Origin: Actinomycetota bacterium
Lineage (GTDB): Bacteria > Actinomycetota > Thermoleophilia > Gaiellales > Gaiellaceae
Assembly: GCA_005883365.1 (NCBI GenBank)
Contig: VAXA01000098.1
Coordinates: forward strand, 1 to 17,534
Length of the DNA stretch: 17,534 nucleotides
Reading direction: 5' to 3'
The notes below the pieces were generated by a model, which saw only the letters and a list, made by a program, of their open reading frames with translations, did no database searches and had not been told where the DNA came from. Shown piece after piece: positions 1 to 7,046 of this stretch. A program made the position numbers and the translations under genes. Position 1 is the first letter of the stretch. Each line of letters starts with the position of its first letter.

Positions 1-146
1 CGGTGAACCTGAAGAACGGCCCCGTCTGGATCCGCATCGGCGATCCGCCCAACCTCGACATCCACCTCGGCGGCAAGCTCGTACACGGACTGCCGACGCA
101 GGTCGGCAACGTCCTCCTCACCCGCCGCGGGCTGAAGCCGGCCTAG
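1..146 (+). CDS. 3' end of a rightward gene; DUF4115/RodZ-like C-terminal tail (partial)
   Basis: The reading frame beginning at base 3 is open from the window edge to a TAG at 144-146 and gives 47 residues. The tail contains GPVWIRIGDPPNLDIHLGG and ends VLLTRRGLKPA. The pattern of strand, Ile-Gly-(Asp/Asn)-Pro, strand, Gly-Lys, then a Leu-Pro turn resembles the beta-rich C-terminal domain of RodZ/HTH proteins (DUF4115), which is extracytoplasmic in that family. This is a family resemblance judged by eye on a short fragment; the N-terminal domains are outside the window. Its stop overlaps the stop of the convergent rsfS by three bases. It could instead be the tail of another cell-envelope protein. 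Confidence 0.65.
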   Translation, partial: VNLKNGPVWIRIGDPPNLDIHLGGKLVHGLPTQVGNVLLTRRGLKPA

Positions 147-499
147 ACCGCGGCCGCGTCGACGTCGACGGCCGGCACGTCGCTCCACAGGTCCTCGAGC
201 CGATAGAAGCCGCGTGCGTCCGGCGTGAACACGTGGAGGACGACGTCGAGGTAGTCCGCGACGATCCAGGCGCCCTCGCGCGTGCCGTCGACACTCTGCG
301 GGAGGAGCCGCTCCTCCTGCTTCAACCGCGCGTGCACCTCGTCCCAGATCGACGCGGTCTGGCGCACGTTGCGCCCGGTCGCGATCACGAAGTAGTCCGT
401 GAACGAGCACTCCGGCCGCATGTCGAGGATCACGACGTCCTCGGCCAGCTTCTCGCGGGCGAGAGCGGCAATGCGGCGGGCCTGTTCGAGGGAAGTCAG
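143..499 (-). CDS. rsfS: Ribosomal silencing factor RsfS
   Basis: RsfS binds ribosomal protein uL14 on the large subunit and blocks subunit joining when nutrients are scarce. The core block (ILDMRPECSFTDYFVIATG, then a helix with RQTASIWDEV, then EGAWIVADYLDVVLHVF) is diagnostic. The first ATG/GTG/TTG is a GTG at 433, but starting there would drop the conserved first helix. Upstream and in frame the sequence reads LTSLEQARRIAALAREKLAEDVV, which fits the RsfS N-terminus, and the in-frame stop lies at 515-517. The only plausible initiator that includes the helix is CTG at 499-497, with a GAGGA about 12 bases before it, giving about 118 residues. The start is therefore uncertain between CTG 499 and GTG 433. 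It is the last gene of the leftward cluster, 46 bases after nadD. Confidence 0.88.
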   Translation of the reverse strand: MTSLEQARRIAALAREKLAEDVVILDMRPECSFTDYFVIATGRNVRQTASIWDEVHARLKQEERLLPQSVDGTREGAWIVADYLDVVLHVFTPDARGFYRLEDLWSDVPAVDVDAAAV

Positions 500-545
500 T
501 GTCTGCTCGTGTCCTCAGATAGCTGGCTTCCAGTGTATCCGCGAC

Positions 546-1103
546 TCACGGACGGTAAAGCCCGCGTTCCCCGATCAGCCGCGCGACCGCGGGCGGAACC
601 AGCCCGTCGAACGGCTCTCCCGCGGCGACGCGGGCCCGGACGTCCGTCGAGGCGGCCGGATTCGGCTCGATCTCGAAGAAGGTGACCCGCTCGGGCCGGT
701 CGAGCCTCTCGAGCACGCCGTCGAGCTCGTCCCGGGGGAAGCCGGGCCGCGTGGCGACCGCGATCCGCGTCCGCTCGAGCAACTCGTCGGGCTCGCTCCA
801 GGCGAGAAAGTCGCGGAACTGGTCGGCGCCCATGACGAAGACGGGATCGTCGAAATGCTCGGCGCGAAGCAGCTCGACGGTACGGGGGTACGGGTCGAAG
901 CGGATGTCGTCGTGCGGGAAGGCTGCGCGGGCGAGCGCGAGACGATCGTCGGCGGACGCGCTGACCAAACGATGTGCGGGCCGCTCGTTGACCAGGACGA
1001 CGAGCCGATCGACGCCGAAGCGCTCCCTCGCCGCGTCGGCAAGAGCCACATGACCGAGATGGGGCGGGTCGAACGCGCCTCCGTACAGCGCAGTCACTCC
1101 CAC
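546..1103 (-). CDS. nadD: Nicotinate-nucleotide adenylyltransferase NadD
   Basis: NadD joins nicotinate mononucleotide and ATP to make deamido-NAD in cytoplasmic NAD synthesis. The nucleotidyltransferase motif GGAFDPPHLGH is at residues 8-18 (family pattern GxFDPxHxGH), and AASTDVR near the C-terminus matches the ISSTxIR ATP-binding motif. The length of 185 residues is typical. Two starts are possible. GTG 1103 overlaps the end of obgE by 10 bases and has GGAGGAG 10 bases upstream. GTG 1097 would form a GTGA overlap with the obgE stop. Both imply translational coupling to obgE. The order obgE-nadD-rsfS is common in actinobacteria and many other bacteria. The product is certain; the exact start is not. 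Confidence 0.95.
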   Translation of the reverse strand: MGVTALYGGAFDPPHLGHVALADAARERFGVDRLVVLVNERPAHRLVSASADDRLALARAAFPHDDIRFDPYPRTVELLRAEHFDDPVFVMGADQFRDFLAWSEPDELLERTRIAVATRPGFPRDELDGVLERLDRPERVTFFEIEPNPAASTDVRARVAAGEPFDGLVPPAVARLIGERGLYRP

Positions 1104-2281
1104 TCGAGCAGCTCCTCCCCAACCTCGACCTCGTCGCCCGTCCTGGCGCCGGCGGCGCGGAGGATGGCCTCGAGCTCGTCGTCCGCCGGCGGCGTGCCGA
1201 TGACGCGGAAGCCTCGCTCGGTGCGGTAGACGCGGAAGGCCCGCCGCGCCGGCCGCGGCTGGTAGACGAGGAAGTCGACCATCTCGTCCGCGGAGGCCTC
1301 CTCCACGTCTTGATCCAGCGGCACGAGCTCGAAGAGCGTCTTGCGCAGCTCGTCGAGGCCCGCCCCGGTCGCTGCCGAGACGCGGAGGACGCGGAGGATC
1401 CGCTCGTCCTCGACGCCGAACGCGGGCGGATCCGGGCGTAGGTCGATCTTGTTGAGGACGACGACCTGCGGCCGCTCGTCGAGCCCGGCTCCGTAGGCGG
1501 CGAGCTCGGCGTCGATCGTCCGCCAGCGCTCGTCGGCATCGGCCTCGGCGGAGTCGATGACGTGCACGAGCACCCGGGCCCGCTCGAGGTGGGCGAGGAA
1601 CTCATGCCCGAGCCCGACGCCTTCGCTCGCGCCTTCGATCAGCCCGGGGACGTCGGCGACGACGAGCTGCCGTCCGTCCGGCGCCTCCACCGTCCCGAGG
1701 ACCGGCGAGAGCGTCGTGAACGGATACTCGGCGACCTTCGGCCGCGCGTTCGAGATCCGGGTCAGGAGAGACGACTTGCCCGCGTTCGGGAGGCCGACAA
1801 GCGCGGCGTCGGCCAGGAGCTTGAGGCGGAGCTCGATCTCCCGTTCCTCGCCGGGCAGGCCGACCTCCGCGAAGCGCGGCGTCTGCCTGCGCGGCCCGGC
1901 GAAGTGCTTGTTGCCGCGGCCGCCTCCGCCGCCCTCCGCGACGACGATGCGCGCATCGGGGTGCGCGAGGTCGGCGACGAGCTCGTCGCCCTCGAAGATC
2001 TGTGTCCCGACCGGGACGGCGAGTACCGCGTCCTCGCCGCGCGCGCCGTTCGAGAGCTTCCCGCCGCCCGCACCGCCGCGGCCCGCCCGGAGCTTCTGGT
2101 TCGGCCGGAAGCCGGAGAGATCGCGCCGCCTCGGATCGGCGACGAGCACCACGTCACCGCCGTCGCCGCCGTCGCCGCCGTCCGGCCCACCGCGTGGCAC
2201 GTACTTCTCGCGCCGGAAGTGGATCGAGCCGTCACCGCCGCGGCCGGCGACAGCGGTCAGCCGCGCCCGGTCATGGAACAT
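1094..2281 (-). CDS. obgE: GTPase Obg (ObgE/CgtA)
   Basis: Obg is a ribosome-associated GTPase acting in 50S maturation and the stringent response. The 395 residues divide into three parts. The Gly-rich Obg fold spans about 1-157. The G domain spans about 158-320, with G1 GLPNAGKSS at 163-171, G2 PFTT, G3 DVPGLI, G4 NKID and G5 SAATG. A C-terminal OCT-like region spans about 335-395. The OCT region looks shortened: after GFRVIG it goes almost directly to LEAILRAAGARTGDEVEV, lacking roughly 20-25 residues that usually lie between these blocks. The start is ATG 2281, seven bases after the rpmA stop; the longer in-frame extension runs back into rpmA and is unlikely. No strong ribosome binding site is visible. 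Confidence 0.95.
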   Translation of the reverse strand: MFHDRARLTAVAGRGGDGSIHFRREKYVPRGGPDGGDGGDGGDVVLVADPRRRDLSGFRPNQKLRAGRGGAGGGKLSNGARGEDAVLAVPVGTQIFEGDELVADLAHPDARIVVAEGGGGGRGNKHFAGPRRQTPRFAEVGLPGEEREIELRLKLLADAALVGLPNAGKSSLLTRISNARPKVAEYPFTTLSPVLGTVEAPDGRQLVVADVPGLIEGASEGVGLGHEFLAHLERARVLVHVIDSAEADADERWRTIDAELAAYGAGLDERPQVVVLNKIDLRPDPPAFGVEDERILRVLRVSAATGAGLDELRKTLFELVPLDQDVEEASADEMVDFLVYQPRPARRAFRVYRTERGFRVIGTPPADDELEAILRAAGARTGDEVEVGEELLEWE

Positions 2282-2288
2282 GGCGCTG

Positions 2289-2537
2289 CTAGTCGACGAC
2301 CGACACGAAGCGGCGCTCGCCGCTCGTCCGGAAGGCGACCTTGCCATCGCGCATGGCGAAGATCGTGTCGTCCTTGCCGATTCCGGCGCCGGGGCCGGGG
2401 CGGAAGCGCGTACCGCGCTGCCGGACGAGGATCATCCCCGCCGACACGTCCTGGCCGGCGAAGAGCTTCACGCCGAGCATCTTCGGATTCGAGTCGCGGC
2501 CGTTCCGCGACGAGCCGAGCCCCTTCTTGTGTGCCAT
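2289..2537 (-). CDS. rpmA: 50S ribosomal protein bL27
   Basis: bL27 sits near the peptidyl-transferase centre, where its N-terminal tail approaches the P-site tRNA. The 82 residues begin [19 protein letters not shown], with the conserved GSSRNGRDS block and FAGQ downstream, followed by the usual beta-barrel. It begins directly with AHKKG, so it lacks the cleavable N-terminal extension seen in Firmicutes. The rplU stop TAG abuts its ATG (TAGATG), and a GGAGGAG lies nine bases before the start inside the rplU 3' end. Expression is therefore probably coupled to rplU. Confidence 0.97.
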   Translation of the reverse strand: MAHKKGLGSSRNGRDSNPKMLGVKLFAGQDVSAGMILVRQRGTRFRPGPGAGIGKDDTIFAMRDGKVAFRTSGERRFVSVVD

Positions 2538-3074
2538 CTAGTTCTTCTCCTCCAGTGCGCTCTCGAGCGCGGCGAGCGCCCCCTTTCGCGCCTTGCCCGA
2601 GCGCTCGTGCTCGAGCGCCGCCTCGACCTGCTCGCGGCTCCAACCGCCCGCGGCCTCCGAGAGCTGCGCGATCGTCATGGAGGCGTAGCCGTCCGGAAGC
2701 GCTGCCTCCGCCTTTGCTGGGGCGGCCACGCCCTTCTCCTGGGTCTTCGGCTTCGTCGCCGCCTTCCCGCGCTTGGCGCCGATCGACTCGATCTCGATCC
2801 GTGTCAGGCGGCTGCGGTGCCCGGTGTGCTTCTTGTAGCCGGTGCGGCGGCGGTACTTGCCAATGCGGATCTTCTTGCCGAGCTCGTGCCCGACCACGCG
2901 GGCGGTCACGGTCGTGGACGGCGCCAGATCGGGGGCACCGTTGCCACCGACCAGCAGGACGCGGGGCTCGACCGTCGCACCCTCGTCCTCGCGCAGGCGG
3001 TCGACGAGCAGCCGCTCGCCTTCCTGGACGCGGTACTGCTTGCCGCCGAGACTGATGATCGCGTAGGAGCTCAT
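2538..3074 (-). CDS. rplU: 50S ribosomal protein bL21 with a C-terminal helical extension
   Basis: bL21 is a structural protein of the large subunit that contacts 23S rRNA. Residues 1-100 are a canonical bL21, with YAIISLGGKQYRV at the start, KIRIGKYRRRTGYKKHTGHR, then TRIEIESI. The protein continues to residue 178, well beyond the usual ~103. Residues about 101-126 are a Lys/Ala-rich linker. Residues 127-177 form a helical module containing YASMTIAQLSEAAGGWSREQ and LEHERSGKARKGALAALESA. This resembles the 'elTvaEL...leayE...R..vl..L' modules attached to other actinobacterial proteins; that comparison is from memory. It starts the rplU-rpmA pair, 43 bases after the RNase E/G stop, and has no obvious Shine-Dalgarno. 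Confidence 0.96.
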   Translation of the reverse strand: MSSYAIISLGGKQYRVQEGERLLVDRLREDEGATVEPRVLLVGGNGAPDLAPSTTVTARVVGHELGKKIRIGKYRRRTGYKKHTGHRSRLTRIEIESIGAKRGKAATKPKTQEKGVAAPAKAEAALPDGYASMTIAQLSEAAGGWSREQVEAALEHERSGKARKGALAALESALEEKN

Positions 3075-3084
3075 CGCGTGGAAA

Positions 3085-3103
3085 CGCGGGCCTCACGCCC
3101 GCG
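3085..3103 (-). promoter_or_regulatory. Leader hairpin immediately upstream of rplU
   Basis: A perfect 7-bp stem (CGCGGGC/GCCCGCG) with a five-base GTGAG loop lies between the RNase E/G stop and the rplU ATG, followed in the direction of transcription by TTTCC. It could be a leader structure through which bL21 controls its own operon, a processing site, or a weak terminator. The T-run is too short for a confident intrinsic terminator. Only the hairpin is seen; any function is inferred. Confidence 0.45.
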
Positions 3104-3117
3104 GGTCAGCAGTGTAG

Positions 3118-5895
3118 CTAACGACCTGTCTCGATCTCGTCGACCCATTCGGACATCGGGACGTACTCGAAATCGCCGTTGTCCGAGGGCGACTCCGCCT
3201 CCGGCGCCTCCTCGGCTTCGGTCGCCGGTTCGGGCTCGGAAGCGGCCTCGGGCTCGGAAGCGGCCTCGGGCTCGGTAGGCGCCTCGGCGCCGTTCTGAGA
3301 TGCGGCTGCCGGCTTCTTGCGGCGGCGGCCCCCACGGGAGCCGCGCCGCGTCTTCTTCTTCGGCTTCGGCGTCTCCTCGGCAACCTCGGACGCCGCCTCG
3401 GGCTCGGCCTCGGGGGCGGCGTCGGCCGGTGGTTCCTCCACCGGCTCGACCGTGCCTTCGCGGCCGAGATCTTCGCCGGGGACGTGGATGGTCACCGCGC
3501 GCGGCGGCTCGGGTGCCTCCTCCGAAGCACCGCCCGCTTCCAGTTCCAGGGCGGCAACCTCCGGGGTCGTGGCAGGCTTCTTCCGCTTGCGTCCGCCGCG
3601 CGAGCCGCGCCGCGTCTTCTTCTTCGGCTTCGGAGCCTCTCCGGCTTCCTCGGCTTCCTCTGCTTCCTCGGCTTCCGCCGTCTCTTCGACGTCGACGTCG
3701 CTCTCAGGTTCTTCCACGACCACCGGCTCTTCCTCTTCCTCTTCCTCTTCCACTTCACCGGCGTCCAGCTCGACCGTGGCGGACGTCACGCCCTTGCGCG
3801 CCGGGGGCTTGCGGGTCGGCTTCTCTGCTTCGCCCTCGGCCGTCAGCGGCTCGGGGACATCCTTCGTCTTGCGGACAGCGACGGCGTAGGCGCGCCCGTC
3901 GAGGACGCGCTCGACGCGCACCTTGACGCGCTTGCCGACGAGCGGCGCCGCATCGGCGACGACGATGTCGAGCCCGTCGAGCTTGCCGACGGCTGCCCCG
4001 GCGTCGTAGCGGTCGACCTCGACGAGCTGCAGCATGACTTCGGCGTCCTCTGCGACGGGCGCGGGAGGCGCCAGATCGGCGAGCTTGCCCTCGCTAAGGA
4101 CGACGAAATGGTCGAGATGGGTCTGCGGCTTGCCTTCGAGGAAGAACCGATTCTTCGTCAGCGCCTCGAGCTCGAGCAACCGTCTCGCGCCGGGCCCGAC
4201 GAGCGCGCTCGCGATCGGATCGGCGAGCTCGACCCGGAACGCCTGCGCCCGCGAGCCTGCAGCGAGCGCGCGCAACCTCCGCTCGACGTCGATCGCCGCC
4301 GAAGCCTCGGAGTAGACGATTCCGTCGCCGCCGCAGGTCGGGCACTTGCGCGTCATCACCTCGCGCGGCCCGTCGGTCACGTTCTGGCGCGTCATCTCGA
4401 CGAGGCCGAGCGGCGAGATCTCGACGACGTAGGTCTTCGTCCGGTCGCGCTCGAGCTCGGTCCGCAGCGCCTCCTCGACGGCGGCCCGGTTCTTCGGATT
4501 GGCCATGTCGATGAAGTCGATGACGATGATCCCGCCGATGTCGCGCAGCCGCAGCTGGCGGACGACCTCCTTCACCGCCTCGAGATTGTTCTTCGTGATC
4601 GTGTCCTCGAGCCGGCCGCCGGCGTTCTTCCCTCGCCCGCCGACGAAGCGGCCGGTGTTGACGTCGATGACCGTGAACGCCTCGGCGTAGTCGAAGATCA
4701 GGTAGCCGCCGGAGGGAAGGTCGACGCGCCGGCTGATGGTCGACTTGATCTCCTGCTCGACGCCGAACGACTCCATGAGCGGTGTCTTCTCCCTGTAGCG
4801 GACGACACGTTCGACCATGTGCGGCGACGTCTTCTTCAGGTAGCCGACGAGTCGCCTGTGCGTGCGCTCGTCGTCGACGTACGCCTTCTCGAAGTCGCCG
4901 GTGAAGAGGTCACGGACGACGCGCAGCGGCAGCTCGGCCTCCTGGTAGACGAGCTCCGGCGCCTTCGCGCTCTTCGCCTTCGCCTGGATCGAGCGCCAGA
5001 GCCGCTGCAGGAAGACGAGGTCGCGCTCGATGTCCTCCTCCGATGCGCCCTCGGCGGCTGTGCGGACGATGACGCCGCCCTCCTTCACGTCGAGGCGTTT
5101 GAGGATCTCCTTCAGCCGGTTGCGCTCGTCGTCGTCGAGCCGGCGCGACACGCCGAGGCCCTCTCCCTGCGGGACGAGGACGACGAACCGGCCGGGCAGC
5201 GAGATCTGCGTCGTAAGCCGCGCGCCCTTCGTCTTCATCGGGTCCTTGACGGCCTGGACGAGGATCGTCTGGCCGCGCGAGATGAGGTCCTGGATCTTGC
5301 GCCCGTGGCCCTTCTCGAGCTCGGGGCTGACGATCTCGTCGACGTAGAGGAAGCCGTTCTTCTCGAGGCCGATCTCGACGAATGCGGCCTCCATCCCCGG
5401 CAGGACGTTGTCGACGCGGCCGAGGTAGATGTTGCCCGCGATCGAGCGACGTTCCGGCCGCTCGAGGTAGACCTCGGCGACCCGTTCGTCCTCGAGGATG
5501 GCGACGCGGCGCTCGCCGACGTCGACGGAGACGAGCAGCTCGCGCTTCGCGGCGGGAAGCGGCGCGCGGCGCGGTGGCTCGCGGCGGCGCCGGGTCGACT
5601 GGTCGCGCCGGCGTTCCTGCCGTTGGGAGAGGTCGCGGCGCTGGGGCTGCTTCGGCTCGGTCTTCGCCTTCTCCTTCCGCTCGGGCGCGGTCGCGGCGGC
5701 GGTGGAGCCGGGCTTCTTCCGTCCGCGCCCACCACGGCTGCCGCGGCGGCGCTTGGGCTTGGTCGGGTCGGTCGGTTCGGAAGCGGCCGCCTCGGCGGCC
5801 GGCTCGGTCAGTTCGGGCTCGGGCCTCGCCTCGAGCTCGTCAGGGGAACGTTGGTCGTCGGAAGATTTCTTCTTCCGGATACGGAACCAGGGCAA
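3118..5895 (-). CDS. rne: Ribonuclease E/G family endoribonuclease (large, with basic/acidic tails)
   Basis: RNase E/G makes the initiating cuts in mRNA decay and trims rRNA and other stable RNA precursors. The 925 residues have a disordered N-terminus (1-115, Arg/Pro-rich). The catalytic body spans about 118-600: an S1 domain around 150-235, DVNTG with a catalytic Asp at 411, IDFIDM near 459-464 with the second catalytic Asp, and the zinc-link CPTCGG at 518-523. A short beta region near 650-675 (VGKRVKVRVERVL) resembles a TRAM fold. The tail from 690 is acidic and low-complexity, with an E-run at about 716-723 and tandem PEAASE units near 876-890. A basic motif RRGSRGGRxRKKP occurs at about 50-62, 761-773 and 849-862. 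The start is TTG 5895 with AAGGAG seven bases upstream. It could be named rng; the large size and tails favour an RNase E-type role. Confidence 0.95.
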   Translation of the reverse strand: MPWFRIRKKKSSDDQRSPDELEARPEPELTEPAAEAAASEPTDPTKPKRRRGSRGGRGRKKPGSTAAATAPERKEKAKTEPKQPQRRDLSQRQERRRDQSTRRRREPPRRAPLPAAKRELLVSVDVGERRVAILEDERVAEVYLERPERRSIAGNIYLGRVDNVLPGMEAAFVEIGLEKNGFLYVDEIVSPELEKGHGRKIQDLISRGQTILVQAVKDPMKTKGARLTTQISLPGRFVVLVPQGEGLGVSRRLDDDERNRLKEILKRLDVKEGGVIVRTAAEGASEEDIERDLVFLQRLWRSIQAKAKSAKAPELVYQEAELPLRVVRDLFTGDFEKAYVDDERTHRRLVGYLKKTSPHMVERVVRYREKTPLMESFGVEQEIKSTISRRVDLPSGGYLIFDYAEAFTVIDVNTGRFVGGRGKNAGGRLEDTITKNNLEAVKEVVRQLRLRDIGGIIVIDFIDMANPKNRAAVEEALRTELERDRTKTYVVEISPLGLVEMTRQNVTDGPREVMTRKCPTCGGDGIVYSEASAAIDVERRLRALAAGSRAQAFRVELADPIASALVGPGARRLLELEALTKNRFFLEGKPQTHLDHFVVLSEGKLADLAPPAPVAEDAEVMLQLVEVDRYDAGAAVGKLDGLDIVVADAAPLVGKRVKVRVERVLDGRAYAVAVRKTKDVPEPLTAEGEAEKPTRKPPARKGVTSATVELDAGEVEEEEEEEEPVVVEEPESDVDVEETAEAEEAEEAEEAGEAPKPKKKTRRGSRGGRKRKKPATTPEVAALELEAGGASEEAPEPPRAVTIHVPGEDLGREGTVEPVEEPPADAAPEAEPEAASEVAEETPKPKKKTRRGSRGGRRRKKPAAASQNGAEAPTEPEAASEPEAASEPEPATEAEEAPEAESPSDNGDFEYVPMSEWVDEIETGR
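3338..3369. repeat. 32-bp exact direct repeat inside the RNase E/G gene, copy 1
   Basis: This block is identical to 3602-3633. On the coding strand it encodes the PKPKKKTRRGS part of the basic motif in the C-terminal tail. Sequence identity at the DNA level, not only at the protein level, suggests a fairly recent internal duplication of about 264 bp or gene conversion between motif copies. The N-terminal motif copy is similar in protein sequence but diverged in DNA. Confidence 0.8.
3602..3633. repeat. 32-bp exact direct repeat inside the RNase E/G gene, copy 2
   Basis: Partner of 3338-3369. The spacing (264 bases) is a multiple of three, so both copies encode the same basic peptide, each flanked by acidic low-complexity linkers. 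Confidence 0.8.
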
Positions 5896-5915
5896 GAAAA
5901 AGCTCCTTCGGATGG

Positions 5916-5953
5916 GCGCGCGCCGGCAACCCCGTTTGTCGGGGTGCGCGCGC
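5916..5953 (-). promoter_or_regulatory. GC-rich hairpin in the RNase E/G leader
   Basis: An inner stem ACCCCG/CGGGGT (5929-5934 with 5940-5945) closes a TTTGT loop on the + strand. An outer stem of alternating GC (5916-5923 with 5946-5953) extends it across a five-base bulge. It lies 21 bases upstream of the TTG start, ahead of the AAGGAG ribosome binding site, so it would be in the 5' leader if transcription starts upstream. E. coli RNase E controls its own mRNA through leader structure. A similar role here is inference only. Confidence 0.4.
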
Positions 5954-6000
5954 GCTCGTTGTCAATGAAAAGGCTTGGCATGGCCTCGCGCTCAGGGTAG

Positions 6001-6066
6001 CACCCGCCTCGGGCGGGTCCGTCCGAGCCCGGACCTACGATCCGGCCATATCACGTCCGGGAGGTG
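6001..6066 (+). promoter_or_regulatory. Upstream region of the small gene at 6071: two hairpins, -10-like hexamer, Shine-Dalgarno
   Basis: Two short inverted repeats lie in tandem: ACCCGC/GCGGGT (6002-6018) and GTCCG/CGGAC (6020-6034). They are followed by TACGAT at 6036-6041, which fits a TAnnnT -10 element, and GGGAGGTGA at 6058-6066 as a strong ribosome binding site for the GTG at 6071. No convincing -35 hexamer is present. The hairpins could belong to either divergent transcript. Confidence 0.35.
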
Positions 6067-6070
6067 AGCG

Positions 6071-6265
6071 GTGGTGGCGAAACGTGAGGCCGAAGAGCTC
6101 CTGATGATCGAGGAGGCGGATGCATGGTTCGAGTACCTCGAGGCGACACGGAGTCAGGCGGAGAGCCGCTACCACGAGATCGAGCCGTGGGCCTGGGCTC
6201 GCCTGTCGCAGCGCCTGCGCGCGATCAGGGCGCGGCGTGCGAGGCTCCGCCCGGCCGCGGCGTAG
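6071..6265 (+). CDS. Small hypothetical protein, helical, 64 residues
   Basis: I do not recognise a named family. The protein starts MVAKREAEELLMIEEADAWF, continues with YHEIEPWAWARLSQRL and ends in an Arg/Ala-rich helix. It is probably two or three cytoplasmic helices with a conserved-looking EPWAWARL patch. Reality is supported by the GGGAGGTGA Shine-Dalgarno at 6058-6066, five bases before GTG 6071, and by codon use like its neighbours. Its last 41 bases overlap the tail of the convergent DUF697 gene. It stands alone between the two leftward operons; context gives no function. Confidence 0.7.
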   Translation: MVAKREAEELLMIEEADAWFEYLEATRSQAESRYHEIEPWAWARLSQRLRAIRARRARLRPAAA

Positions 6266-7046
6266 GAGCCAGCTCGAACCGCAGCCGAGCCGCCTCGCCG
6301 AGGGCGCGCGTCCCGGCGTAGGCGACGACGCCCTTCAGCAGCCAGCCGGCGCCGGGAATCATGTCGAGGAGCTCTCGGACGAGGGCGCGTAGCCCGAAGC
6401 CGGCACCGAGCGTCGCCGCAAGCTCCGGCAGCCGCTCGCGACCACTGTCAGCCCCATAGGCCTGCGCGAGGCGGAGCACGAGCCGGAGCTCGTTCAGCGC
6501 GAGGATTGGCAGGTCCGCGCCGGGGATCCAGACGGCAGCTGCGAGCAAGCCGTTCTTCCGCGCGAAGGACGCCACGAGCCGCTCACAGACGGCCTCGCGA
6601 AGCAGCGGGACGCGCGCGGCGAGCGGGGCGCCGTCCTCGCCCAGCCGCGCCGCGATCGCACACGCGATCGTGTCGAGCGGAAAGCTCTGCCCGGCCGCGA
6701 CCCGGACGACATCCGTCGCTCGGACGTACGGGATCGTGGCAACGTCCCCCGCAAAGCCGACGGCAACGGCGATCGCGGGGACTCGCTCCCGTCCCGCCCG
6801 CCGCAGCGCTGCAAGGTCCTCCTCGCCGGGCTCGCCCGTGAGGACGTGCACGTACACGTCGGCGTTCTTGGGACCGCCGAGGCGCACGGCTGCCGGCTCC
6901 GCGCGCCCGCGCAGGAACTGCTGCCGCAGCACGGCTGCTAGTTTGCCCGCACCGCCGACCGCGAGCGTGTGCTCGCCTCGCCCCGAGGACTCGATCTCGG
7001 TCAGCAGCCGGCGAGCGGCCGCGGGCGAGACCGGCAGCCGGGGCAT
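6225..7046 (-). CDS. DUF697 domain protein with a degenerate GTPase-like N-terminal half
   Basis: The 273 residues end in a DUF697 region (about 183-258: LNELRLVLRLAQAYG, then MIPGAGWLLKGVVAYAGTRALG), a helical, probably membrane-associated module usually fused to or encoded beside small GTPases. The N-terminal part (25-150) shows a GTPase-like layout without its catalytic signatures: VGGAGKLAAV in place of a P-loop GxxxxGK(S/T), a hydrophobic strand ADVYVHVLTG, then VPAIAVAVG where an NKxD would be expected. I infer a pseudo-GTPase; this is not established. The ATG (7046) shares one base with the rodA stop (TGATG), so it is probably coupled to the rod-shape operon and may work at the membrane with it. 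The direct function is unknown. Confidence 0.85.
   Translation of the reverse strand: MPRLPVSPAAARRLLTEIESSGRGEHTLAVGGAGKLAAVLRQQFLRGRAEPAAVRLGGPKNADVYVHVLTGEPGEEDLAALRRAGRERVPAIAVAVGFAGDVATIPYVRATDVVRVAAGQSFPLDTIACAIAARLGEDGAPLAARVPLLREAVCERLVASFARKNGLLAAAVWIPGADLPILALNELRLVLRLAQAYGADSGRERLPELAATLGAGFGLRALVRELLDMIPGAGWLLKGVVAYAGTRALGEAARLRFELAPTPRPGGASHAAP

Noticed and set aside
5960..5965. Perfect TTGACA on the minus strand upstream of the RNase E/G gene as a -35 box
   Set aside because: No TAnnnT-like -10 lies 16-18 bases downstream; the sequence there is GC hairpin.
3484..6000. Very long rightward open frame (838 codons) antisense to the RNase E/G gene, and similar long frames at 1557-3278
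   Set aside because: These are shadows of GC-rich codon bias; the leftward proteins match known families over their full length and the rightward translations do not.
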